DNA of 39,145 bases, taken from contig JAFQON010000020.1 in assembly GCA_017403185.1 (NCBI GenBank), positions 1-39,145 of the forward strand, given 5' to 3'. This stretch comes from Clostridia bacterium. Its GTDB lineage: Bacteria; Bacillota; Clostridia; Oscillospirales; Acutalibacteraceae. Shown here in pieces: positions 6,990-14,390 of this stretch. The translations under genes and the position numbers were made by a program. Each line of letters starts with the position of its first letter. Within the stretch, counting starts at the first letter, position 1. The notes under the pieces are model-generated. The model had not been told where the DNA came from and did no database searches. It saw nothing but the letters and a program-made list of their open reading frames with translations.

Positions 6990-9167
6990 ATGAAGAATAT
7001 ACTTAATGCACAGTGGATTAAAAGCCCGAAGGTAGCGGTTGACCGTGAGGTTGTTTTTTCAAAGGAATTCAAGGTTGAAAAAGAGGTTGTTTCGGCAAGC
7101 CTTGAGGCAACGGCTCTCGGCGTTTACCTTGCCCGAATCAACGGTGAAAGGGTAGGCGATTTTATTTTTTCGCCCGGCTGGACATCTTACAAACACCGTC
7201 TGCAGGTTGACACTTATGATGTCACAGAGATGATTAAGGATAAAAATACAATAACACTCGGTGTTGCACCCGGCTGGAAGGCAAGCAACTATTTCGGCAG
7301 GCATTGGGGCGACAGGCAGCTCGGCTTTAACGAGCTTGCGGCAATTTGTGCTCTCACGCTTGAATATGCCGACGGTGAAACCGAGATTATAACAAGCGGC
7401 GGCGACTGGAAATGCGAAAACGGAAAAAATGTTTATTCAAATATTTACAACGGTTATATTTACAGCTCCGCTTATAAGGATATCTCTCCCTCTCAGGCTC
7501 TTGTTTTTGAGAAGGACAGGAATATTCTGATTGACAGGCAGGGCGAGAAGGTTGTTGAGCAGGAAAGGCTCAGCCCCAAGGAAATCATAATCACTCCCAA
7601 GGGAGAAACTGTGCTTGATTTCGGTCAGAATCTGACGGGTTATGTTGAGTTTAAAATCAAGGGAAGCAAAGGCGAAAGAGCTGTTATCAGCCATGCCGAG
7701 GTGCTTGATGCCGAGGGGAATTTCTACACAGCCAACCTCAGAGGCGCAAAGGCTCAGGCAGTTTTTGTGTGCGACGGCAAGGAGCATATACACAAGGCGG
7801 AGTATAACTTCTACGGCTTCCGTTATATCAGGCTTGAAAACTGGAGCGATGAGGTTAAAAAAGAGAACTTCACCGCAATCGTAGTCCATTCGGATTTGAA
7901 GAGAACGGGCAGCTTTGAGTGCTCGGATGAAAGGGTTAATAAGCTTTTCTCAAATATTATCTGGGGTCAGAAGGGCAACTTCCTTGATGTGCCCACAGAC
8001 TGCCCGCAGCGTGATGAGCGTCTCGGCTGGACAGGCGATGCCCAGGTGTTTGTGAAAGCCGCTTCATACAACTATGATGTTGAGAGGTTTTTCATAAAGT
8101 GGCTTGCGGACCTGCGTGCCGACCAGACGGGATGGGGCACAATTCCCCATGTAATTCCCGCCGTATTCGGACCTGATGATGATTCATCGGCGGCATGGGC
8201 CGATGCTGTAACAATCTGTCCGTGGCAGATTTATCTGACATATGCAAACAAGGCTTTGATTGAAGAATCGCTTGAGTCGATGAAGAAATATCTTGAGTTT
8301 ATCGAAACTCACAGCCGCAACGGAATCTGGAGCAACAGCTGGCACTTCGGCGACTGGCTCAATCTTGACGGCAGCAGCCCTGAGGATTGCTCAAAGGGCA
8401 CCGAAAAGAATCTGATTGCAACGGCATATTATATTTATTCAAGCGAAATTTATGCAAAGGCACTTGCTCTTTGCGGCGAGGATAATGCCGAAGTGCTTGA
8501 AAAGAGAGAAAAATCAATTCTCGCATTCAGGCGTGAATATATGGCTGACGGAAGAATCAAGCCTGAGTACACAACACAGACAGCCTGTGTGCTTGCGGTG
8601 CATTTCGGAATTTCGGATGATATTGCCGAAACCGCAAAGCAGCTCAACGAGCTTGTAACGGAGTGCGGTCACCTCAAAACGGGCTTTGTGGGAACACCTT
8701 ATCTTCTTCACGCTCTGAGCGATAACGGCTACGCAAAAACCGCATATGACCTTCTTCTCAGAGAGGAATATCCTTCATGGCTCTTCTCCGTAAAGATGGG
8801 AGCGACAACCATCTGGGAGCATTGGGACAGCATGAGAGAGGACGGCTCAATGTGGGATACATCAATGAATTCGTTCAACCATTACGCATACGGCTCGGTT
8901 GCAGACTGGCTTTACGGCGATGCGGCAGGCATTAAGATTGACGAGAGCAAGCCTGCTTTTGAGCATATCGTTTTTGCTCCGCTGACCGATGGCAGACTTA
9001 CCTATGTTAAGGCATCAATTGAAACACGCAAGGGTCTTGTGAAATCGGAATGGAAAACCGAAAACAGCAATACCGAGTATGAATTCACAGTGCCCGAGGG
9101 TGCAACGGCAACCGTTATTCTTGACGGAAAATCAACCGAAATCGGCGCAGGCGTGCATAAATTCTAA
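6990..9167 (+). CDS. Alpha-L-rhamnosidase, GH78
   Basis: Predicted to release terminal alpha-L-rhamnose from plant glycosides, pectin side chains or bacterial polysaccharides. The 725-residue protein has no signal peptide, so it probably acts in the cytoplasm on imported oligosaccharides. An N-terminal beta-sandwich (Bac_rhamnosid_N type, roughly residues 20-190) precedes the concanavalin-like domain and an (alpha/alpha)6 catalytic barrel. The GH78 signature DVPTDCPQRDERLGWTGD at 333-350 holds the general acid E343; WEHW at 609-612 and MNSFNHYAYG at 626-635 form the rest of the active site. GGGAGG lies seven bases before the ATG at 6990; an upstream in-frame ATG at 6930 lacks such a site and overlaps the promoter. 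No rhamnose pathway genes or transporter are adjacent. Confidence 0.93.
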   Translation: MKNILNAQWIKSPKVAVDREVVFSKEFKVEKEVVSASLEATALGVYLARINGERVGDFIFSPGWTSYKHRLQVDTYDVTEMIKDKNTITLGVAPGWKASNYFGRHWGDRQLGFNELAAICALTLEYADGETEIITSGGDWKCENGKNVYSNIYNGYIYSSAYKDISPSQALVFEKDRNILIDRQGEKVVEQERLSPKEIIITPKGETVLDFGQNLTGYVEFKIKGSKGERAVISHAEVLDAEGNFYTANLRGAKAQAVFVCDGKEHIHKAEYNFYGFRYIRLENWSDEVKKENFTAIVVHSDLKRTGSFECSDERVNKLFSNIIWGQKGNFLDVPTDCPQRDERLGWTGDAQVFVKAASYNYDVERFFIKWLADLRADQTGWGTIPHVIPAVFGPDDDSSAAWADAVTICPWQIYLTYANKALIEESLESMKKYLEFIETHSRNGIWSNSWHFGDWLNLDGSSPEDCSKGTEKNLIATAYYIYSSEIYAKALALCGEDNAEVLEKREKSILAFRREYMADGRIKPEYTTQTACVLAVHFGISDDIAETAKQLNELVTECGHLKTGFVGTPYLLHALSDNGYAKTAYDLLLREEYPSWLFSVKMGATTIWEHWDSMREDGSMWDTSMNSFNHYAYGSVADWLYGDAAGIKIDESKPAFEHIVFAPLTDGRLTYVKASIETRKGLVKSEWKTENSNTEYEFTVPEGATATVILDGKSTEIGAGVHKF

Positions 9168-9174
9168 AAAATAT

Positions 9175-9467
9175 GGGGCAGTTCATTTGAACTGCCCCTC
9201 GGCTTGCTGAAAAACTTGTTTTTCGGCAAGGTGTGGATGTTGAGAAAGGAAGCTGAATGCCGTTTTCTTCGACCGAAGGTGTACAAAAGTACTCCGATGG
9301 GAGAAAAAACGGCAAATAAACGAAAAAACATAAAATGGTTGGACAACACTTTCTTTTAAGGGTAGCCGCAAGGACTGTTCCTACAAAAAATTATTATCCA
9401 CATATTGTTTCGTTTATGTTTCAGCGACTTTATCGACAGTCAAGGGGCAGTTCATTTGAACTGCCCC
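9175..9467. repeat. Spacer element bounded by two identical palindromes
   Basis: The 314-base gap between convergent genes has no credible coding sequence. It begins and ends with the same palindrome, GGGGCAGTTCA-TT-TGAACTGCCCC (9175-9198 and 9444-9467; the second extends to 13-base arms at 9442-9469). Inside are a 12-base-arm hairpin (9203-9214 with 9219-9230, one G-T) and a cruciform-like unit at 9258-9314, in which TGCCGTTTT pairs with AAAACGGCA and encloses two mini-hairpins, CTTC-GACC-GAAG and GTAC-AAAA-GTAC. A perfect TTATCCACA (9394-9402) is also present. The layout suggests a dispersed non-coding repeat or decayed mobile element. The outer palindromes lack T-runs but may slow or end transcription from both sides. 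Confidence 0.6.
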
Positions 9468-9481
9468 TTAATTATGTTTTA

Positions 9482-9949
9482 TCAGCCTTTTGCGTTGTAG
9501 TCGGCGTTAAGAAGATTAACTGCCTTGATGAGTGAGTATGTGCCGATAATGGGACCGATACCGATGATTGTGCCGAGCACACACCAGCCCCAGAAGGTGC
9601 CTGCGCCGATATTGTAGGCAATGCCTCTGCGGTTAAGCTCTGCACCGACTCTTTTGTAAAGACCGTGACCCCAGATGAAGTAATAGATACCGAAGGTGAT
9701 GACGGTAACAATGGCGGAAAGAATATAGTGCATTGTCTTTTTGCCGTCGTGAGGTGAGCAGGTGGTGTTCACATCGTTAACCATTCTTACCCACTGAACG
9801 ATGCCGTAAATACCGAAGGTGATAAGTGAGAGAAGAATCATCTTGATAAGGCTGTAATTTGTTCTGAGGTTTGCAACGGGTGCCGAGGGAATGGGGGGAG
9901 TGGTGCCGTTTGAGTTTACATTGATGTTAATGTTGGGATTGCCGTTCAT
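9482..9949 (-). CDS. DUF4234 family membrane protein
   Basis: 155-residue integral membrane protein. An Asn/Pro-rich N-terminal stretch (NPNINVN, then PPIPSAP) is followed by three hydrophobic segments at about 33-55, 73-95 and 116-140; the first two share an internal repeat (ITFGIYGI and ITFGIYYFIWG). This pattern matches DUF4234 proteins, which have no established function. The start is placed at 9949 (MNGNPN) because AGGAGG lies eight bases upstream; a longer reading from 9982 would begin inside the -10 region. It is monocistronic, between its own promoter and the palindromic spacer. Confidence 0.75.
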   Translation of the reverse strand: MNGNPNININVNSNGTTPPIPSAPVANLRTNYSLIKMILLSLITFGIYGIVQWVRMVNDVNTTCSPHDGKKTMHYILSAIVTVITFGIYYFIWGHGLYKRVGAELNRRGIAYNIGAGTFWGWCVLGTIIGIGPIIGTYSLIKAVNLLNADYNAKG

Positions 9950-9980
9950 TTGAATAACCTCCTCAAAATATTGTAATTTC

Positions 9981-10008
9981 ATTATATTTTAAAAGAAAGA
10001 AAAGTCAA
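9981..10008 (-). promoter_or_regulatory. Promoter for the DUF4234 gene
   Basis: On the minus strand TTGACT (10008-10003), 16-base spacer, TATAAT (9986-9981). It is followed by AGGAGG and the ATG at 9949. It lies downstream of the ABC-exporter terminator, so the gene has its own transcript. Confidence 0.65.
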
Positions 10009-10063
10009 CAAAATTTGACAAAACAGTTTATTTATGAATGATTTTCGGCGAACTGACAAGAAA

Positions 10064-10111
10064 AATCCTCCCCGTTTTGTTGAGTTTAACAACAAAAAAG
10101 CGAGGAGGATT
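10064..10111 (-). terminator. Terminator after the ABC exporter operon
   Basis: Minus-strand hairpin with outer arms AATCCTCCTCG / CGGGGAGGATT (one wobble pair) continuing into an inner CAACAAAA/TTTTTTGTTG stem. It is followed by TTTTTC. It begins about ten bases after the stop codon of the 642-residue ABC subunit. Confidence 0.8.
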
Positions 10112-10121
10112 CAACTTTTTA

Positions 10122-12050
10122 TCAATCGAGCTCAAACTGTCCCGTATAGAGCTGATAGTATTTGCCCTTCTGGGCGATGAGGTCGTCGTGGTCGCCTCTT
10201 TCAATTATTTCGCCGTTTTCAAGCACCATAATGGCGTTTGAATTGCGCACGGTTGAAAGTCTGTGGGCAATAACAAATACCGTTCTGCCCTCCATGAGCT
10301 TATCCATACCCTTTTCGATAAGGCGTTCGGTTCGTGTGTCAATGGAGCTGGTTGCTTCATCAAGAATAAGCACGGGCGGGTCTGCTACGGCGGCTCTTGC
10401 GATTGCAAGAAGCTGCCTCTGACCCTGCGAAAGGTTTGCACCGTCACCCGTGATCATGGTGTTGTAGCCTTCAGGCAGGCGGGTAATGAAGGAATCGGCA
10501 TTTGCAAGCTTTGCTGCGGCAAGGATTTCTTCATCCGTTGCATCAAGCTTGCCGTATGCAATGTTATCACGCACTGTGCCCGTGAAAAGGTGGGTATCCT
10601 GCAGAACCATCGCCATAGAACGCCTCAAAGCGTCTTTTTTAATCTTTTTGACATTGATGCCGTCATAGGTTATCTTACCCTCGTCAACATCGTAAAAACG
10701 GTTTATAAGGTTCGTAATCGTGGTTTTGCCTGCACCCGTTGAGCCTACGAAAGCGATTTTTTCGCCCGGGCGGGCATAAAGTGACACATTTTTGAGCACG
10801 GTCTTTTTGCCGTCATAGCTGAAGGTGACATCGTGGAAGCGCACATCGCCCTTCCATTCGGTGTAGGTGAGGGTGCCGTCGCCGTGGGGATGCTTCCATG
10901 CCCACATTCCTGTTCTTTCACTGCATTCTTCAATTTCGCCTTTTGCATTTTTTCTTGCATTCACAAGGGTAACATAGCCGTCATCCTCTTCGGCGGGAGT
11001 GTCGATAACTTCAAAAATTCGCTCGGCACCCGCAAGGGCTGCTATGATGTTGTTGAACTGCTGAGAAATCTGTGTTATCGGCTGGAAGAACTGCTTGGTA
11101 TAGATAAGGAAGGTGAAAAGTGCACCGACGGTGAGAGAGAAAAACGATCCCTGAGGCACGGTCATAATGATAAGCGAGCCGAGAGTTGCAACTGCCGCAT
11201 AAGAAATATATGAGATGTTGCCCATAATAGGCATAAGAATGCTTGCATAGGTGTTTGCGTTTGTTGCGGCATGGCGGAGTCTGCCGTTGATAACCGCAAA
11301 ATCCTTCTTTGCGTTATCCTCATGGCAAAAAACCTTGACAACCTTAAGACCTTCGATATACTCCTCAATGTAGCCGTTGACATCACCAACGCACTGCTGC
11401 TGCATCCTGAAATACTTTGCGCTCTGCTTGCCGAGAGCCTTGATAATAAAGAAGGCAAGGAAAAGCACTGCAATAACAAACAGCGTAAGCACGGGGCTGA
11501 AATAAATCATCATCGCAAGTGTGCCGATAACCGTTACAACCGACGAAACAAGCTGCACAATGCTCTGGCTGATACATTCACGCAGCACATCGGCATCGTT
11601 GGTGTAGCGGCTCATAAGCTCGCCGTGATTGTGGGCATCGAAGAATCTGATGGGTAAATCCATCATATGGTCAAAGAGATCTTTTCGTATGATGTTGAGG
11701 GTTCTCTGAGCAACCTGAAGCATAATTCTTGAATATGCGTATGAGGAGATTGCGCCGAGCACATAAATAACTGCAAGGGAAATAAGAATTTTAACGAGGG
11801 GAGCAAGCAGCTCGCTTGTTATACCCTGACCGATAACGGGCATAAGAATTTCATCCGTTATTTTTTTGATGAATGAGGTGCCTATAATACCCGCAAGAGC
11901 ACTGAAGGCAACAAAAACAAAGACAAGAAGGAGCAGGAATTTTGACCTGCCGAGATAGCCGAGAAGCCTTGAAAATGTGGCCTTTGTGTTGCGTGGCTTC
12001 TGAAACTTGTTGCCGTCGCCCTGAGGCGGTTTTTTTGCTTTTTTAGCCAT
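10122..12050 (-). CDS. Heterodimeric ABC exporter, catalytically intact subunit
   Basis: 642-residue half-transporter: six transmembrane helices (about 35-325) followed by a nucleotide-binding domain. ATPase motifs are complete: Walker A GSTGAGKT (436-443), Q484, signature LSQGQ (540-544), Walker B VLILDE with catalytic E565, and switch H596. A roughly 45-residue insert (about 355-400, Trp/Gly-rich) lies just before the domain, as often seen in one partner of BmrCD/LmrCD-type drug exporters. Its start overlaps the last base of the partner gene (ATG/TAA junction at 12050), so the two are co-translated. Partner residues show that this chain supplies the functional Walker site. Substrate is unknown; multidrug or peptide export is the usual role. 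Confidence 0.9.
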   Translation of the reverse strand: MAKKAKKPPQGDGNKFQKPRNTKATFSRLLGYLGRSKFLLLLVFVFVAFSALAGIIGTSFIKKITDEILMPVIGQGITSELLAPLVKILISLAVIYVLGAISSYAYSRIMLQVAQRTLNIIRKDLFDHMMDLPIRFFDAHNHGELMSRYTNDADVLRECISQSIVQLVSSVVTVIGTLAMMIYFSPVLTLFVIAVLFLAFFIIKALGKQSAKYFRMQQQCVGDVNGYIEEYIEGLKVVKVFCHEDNAKKDFAVINGRLRHAATNANTYASILMPIMGNISYISYAAVATLGSLIIMTVPQGSFFSLTVGALFTFLIYTKQFFQPITQISQQFNNIIAALAGAERIFEVIDTPAEEDDGYVTLVNARKNAKGEIEECSERTGMWAWKHPHGDGTLTYTEWKGDVRFHDVTFSYDGKKTVLKNVSLYARPGEKIAFVGSTGAGKTTITNLINRFYDVDEGKITYDGINVKKIKKDALRRSMAMVLQDTHLFTGTVRDNIAYGKLDATDEEILAAAKLANADSFITRLPEGYNTMITGDGANLSQGQRQLLAIARAAVADPPVLILDEATSSIDTRTERLIEKGMDKLMEGRTVFVIAHRLSTVRNSNAIMVLENGEIIERGDHDDLIAQKGKYYQLYTGQFELD

Positions 12051-13792
12051 TATTCAATACCTCCCGTCTGCTGTGATTTGTAAACCTCGCCGTAGATTTC
12101 GTTTGTTGCGAGCAGCTCGTCGTGAGTGCCGATTGCGTTTATCTTGCCGTCGTCAAGCACGATGATTTTATCTGCGTGCTGCACAGAGCTTATTCGCTGA
12201 GCAACAATGAGGGTTGTAACATCGCCGTGATTTGACTTGAAGCCCTCACGGATTTTTGCATCCGTTGCGGTGTCAACGGCACTTGTGCTGTCATCAAGAA
12301 TAAGCACCTTCGGGGATTTGAGAAGTGCTCTTGCGATACAAAGACGCTGCTTCTGACCGCCCGAAAGGTTAACGCCGCCCTGACCGAGGTCTGTCTGATA
12401 GCCGTCGGGGAAAGATGTGATGAAATCGTGAGCCTGTGCGATTTTGCAGGCATTTTCGATTTCCTCCTGCGTTGCCTTTTCGTTACCCCAGCGGAGATTG
12501 TCTTCAATCGTGCCGCTGAAAAGAAGATTCACCTGAAGCACCATTGCAACGCTGTCACGCAGATTTTTGAGGGTGTAATCCGCAACGGGTCTGCCGCCGA
12601 CTTTTACAACGCCTTCGGTTACATCATAAAGGCGGGGAATCATCTGCACAAGCGTTGTTTTTGCCGAGCCCGTGCCGCCGATGATGCCTACGGTCTCGCC
12701 CGATTTTATGTGAAGATTTATATTGTCGATAACATTCTTTTTGCCGTTTTTCTTATATTTGAAGCAGACATCCTCCATGTCAATATCGCCGTTTTCAACA
12801 AGCAGCGAAGGGTCAGCGTGGCTGTCGTTGATATCGGGGATTTCGTTGAGAACCTCGCCCACACGGTTGAGAGAGGTTCTTGCCATTGTGGACATAACAA
12901 GAATCATTGATATCATCATCAGCGACATGAGGATATTGTTGATGTAGGTGATAAAAGCGGTCAGGTTTGCAAGCTCCATTTTTTCTGAAATTACAAGCTG
13001 ACTGCCGAACCACAGAATGGCGATTGTGCAGCCGTAAACCGTCATCTGCATGAAGGGACCCGAGAGAATAACGAATTTTTCTGCGGCAATTGAAGCATCC
13101 TTGAGTTCGTCGTTTGAAATGCGGAATTTATCCTTTTCGTGAATTGCTCTTACGAATGCTTTGACAACCCTTGCACCGATAAGCGTTTCCTGAATGGATG
13201 CGTTGAGACCGTCATATTTTTTCATCAGCTTTTTGAAGCGGGGCATTGCGAAGCTGAAGATGCCTGCAAGAAGCAGAAGCAGGAAGGGGGCTGCAATCGC
13301 AAAAACCGTTGCAAGCTCGCTGTTGATTTTGTAGGCATAATAGAAAGCCATGCCGAACATCAGCGGCGAACGCACCACGATGCGGATAACCATTGTGTAG
13401 CCCATCTGAATGGTGTTGATATCCGTTGTCATTCGGGTGATAAGCGAAGGTGTGCTGAAGCGGTCAATGTTTGCAAATGAGAAATCCTGTATTTTGGAGA
13501 ACACGGCATTTCTCAGGTTTGCACCGAATCCCATGCCCGCCATTGCGGCGAAGCGTGCCGCACCTGCACCTGCGGCGAGTGAAATGAGAGCCATTATCAC
13601 CATTTTAAGACCCGTATTGACGATGTAGTTTATTCCCGCACCGCCGAGAATGCCTTTGTTGACCATATCAGCCATGATAAACGGAATGTTTACTTCCATT
13701 ATGACCTCAACGAGAATGAGCAGGGGCGACAGCAGGGAATAAAGGCGGTAGCCCTTGGTCTGAGCGAGTAATTTTTTAAGCATTTTTATCAT
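12050..13792 (-). CDS. Heterodimeric ABC exporter, degenerate-site subunit
   Basis: 580-residue half-transporter, membrane domain about 15-310 and nucleotide-binding domain about 335-575. Walker A is GGTGSAKT (372-379) and the signature is perfect, LSGGQ (476-480). However, the catalytic glutamate after Walker B is replaced (VLILDD, D501) and the switch histidine is replaced by glutamine (Q532). These are the hallmarks of the degenerate site in heterodimeric exporters such as TM287/288, LmrCD and BmrCD. In the dimer this degenerate site pairs with the off-consensus LSQGQ of the partner, while the intact site pairs with this chain's LSGGQ. It overlaps the MarR gene upstream by 17 bases, so the regulator and exporter form one operon. 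Confidence 0.9.
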   Translation of the reverse strand: MIKMLKKLLAQTKGYRLYSLLSPLLILVEVIMEVNIPFIMADMVNKGILGGAGINYIVNTGLKMVIMALISLAAGAGAARFAAMAGMGFGANLRNAVFSKIQDFSFANIDRFSTPSLITRMTTDINTIQMGYTMVIRIVVRSPLMFGMAFYYAYKINSELATVFAIAAPFLLLLLAGIFSFAMPRFKKLMKKYDGLNASIQETLIGARVVKAFVRAIHEKDKFRISNDELKDASIAAEKFVILSGPFMQMTVYGCTIAILWFGSQLVISEKMELANLTAFITYINNILMSLMMISMILVMSTMARTSLNRVGEVLNEIPDINDSHADPSLLVENGDIDMEDVCFKYKKNGKKNVIDNINLHIKSGETVGIIGGTGSAKTTLVQMIPRLYDVTEGVVKVGGRPVADYTLKNLRDSVAMVLQVNLLFSGTIEDNLRWGNEKATQEEIENACKIAQAHDFITSFPDGYQTDLGQGGVNLSGGQKQRLCIARALLKSPKVLILDDSTSAVDTATDAKIREGFKSNHGDVTTLIVAQRISSVQHADKIIVLDDGKINAIGTHDELLATNEIYGEVYKSQQTGGIE

Positions 13793-14276
13793 CTCCGTTT
13801 CCGTTATCGGTTTTTTTGATATATTCTATAATATCCTTTTCGCTTATGCCGTCTGCCGAGAGGTTATCTGCAATTCTTGACAGCATATCCGAAAACAAAG
13901 CGATTTCGTCATCGCTGAAATCCGAAAACATAATTTTATCCACCGCATCGCATCTCTTTCTGCCTTCAAGGCGGGTGCTTTCGCCTTTTTGGGTGATTTT
14001 AAGGCGGTTTATGCGGCGGTCATTTTCATCGGGCGTTCTTTCTATGAACTCCTCTTTACTCATGCGCTTAAGGCTTGTTGCGATTGAAGCGGGGGATACA
14101 CCGAGGGAGTCCGCAAGCTCCTTTTGCGAGCAGTCGCCGTGCTTTGAAAGGTATTCAAGAATTTCGGGCTGCCCTCTGTAAATCCTGAGGCTTGAAATGG
14201 CAACTGAAATTCTGTAGCGGTGCAACAAAGATACCTTGCACATTTTATGCACCGTTTCACGGTATAAATTATCCAT
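13776..14276 (-). CDS. MarR-family regulator of the ABC exporter
   Basis: 166-residue winged-helix regulator. The helix-turn-helix (ILEYLSKHGDCSQKELADSLGVSPASIATSLKRM) is followed by the wing with the family signature DENDRRINRLKITQKG. It is the first gene of a three-gene operon with the two ABC subunits and overlaps the first of them. MarR proteins in this position usually repress the operon and are released by the exported compound. The start at 14276 (MDNLYRE) is preferred because AAGGAG precedes it at about seven bases. The longer reading from 14357 would include the operator and promoter. Confidence 0.9.
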   Translation of the reverse strand: MDNLYRETVHKMCKVSLLHRYRISVAISSLRIYRGQPEILEYLSKHGDCSQKELADSLGVSPASIATSLKRMSKEEFIERTPDENDRRINRLKITQKGESTRLEGRKRCDAVDKIMFSDFSDDEIALFSDMLSRIADNLSADGISEKDIIEYIKKTDNGNGDDKNA

Positions 14277-14309
14277 AAAGGGCTCCTTCCGACAGATTAT
14301 TAACCGCCT

Positions 14310-14332
14310 AACAGTTAATCGGTTAACAGTTT
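14310..14332 (-). promoter_or_regulatory. Probable MarR operator
   Basis: Inverted repeat GTTAA-TCGG-TTAAC (14314-14327) with near-symmetric flanks ACA and AGT. It lies immediately downstream of the -10 box of the marR promoter, over the expected transcription start. An additional half-site GGTTAAT follows nearer the gene on the minus strand. Size, AT-rich symmetry and position fit an autoregulatory MarR site. Confidence 0.6.
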
Positions 14333-14335
14333 GAT

Positions 14336-14364
14336 ATTGTAAAACCCCTCGGCTCAAATGTCAA
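14336..14364 (-). promoter_or_regulatory. Strong sigma-A promoter for marR-ABC operon
   Basis: Minus-strand TTGACA (14364-14359), 17-base spacer, TACAAT (14341-14336): consensus -35 and near-consensus -10. A promoter this strong normally needs a repressor, in keeping with the operator just downstream. Confidence 0.8.
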
Positions 14365-14372
14365 GGGGTTTT
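14341..14372 (-). terminator. argS terminator overlapping the marR promoter
   Basis: Minus-strand stem AAAACCCCT / AGGGGTTTT (14372-14364 with 14349-14341), 14-base loop, ending in TTTTACAAT. The left arm and loop contain the marR -35 box and most of its spacer, and the T-rich tail runs into the -10 box. Confidence 0.6.
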
Positions 14373-14390
14373 TATGTTTTTACAGATTGT

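Noticed and set aside
9164-9371. Overlapping short leftward ORFs of 61-66 codons in the gap after the rhamnosidase
   Set aside because: They fall on palindromes and hairpins, have no ribosome sites and no coherent protein composition; explained by the repeat element.
9394-9402. Perfect DnaA box TTATCCACA
   Set aside because: A single box inside a repeat element, with no further boxes close by, does not support an origin.
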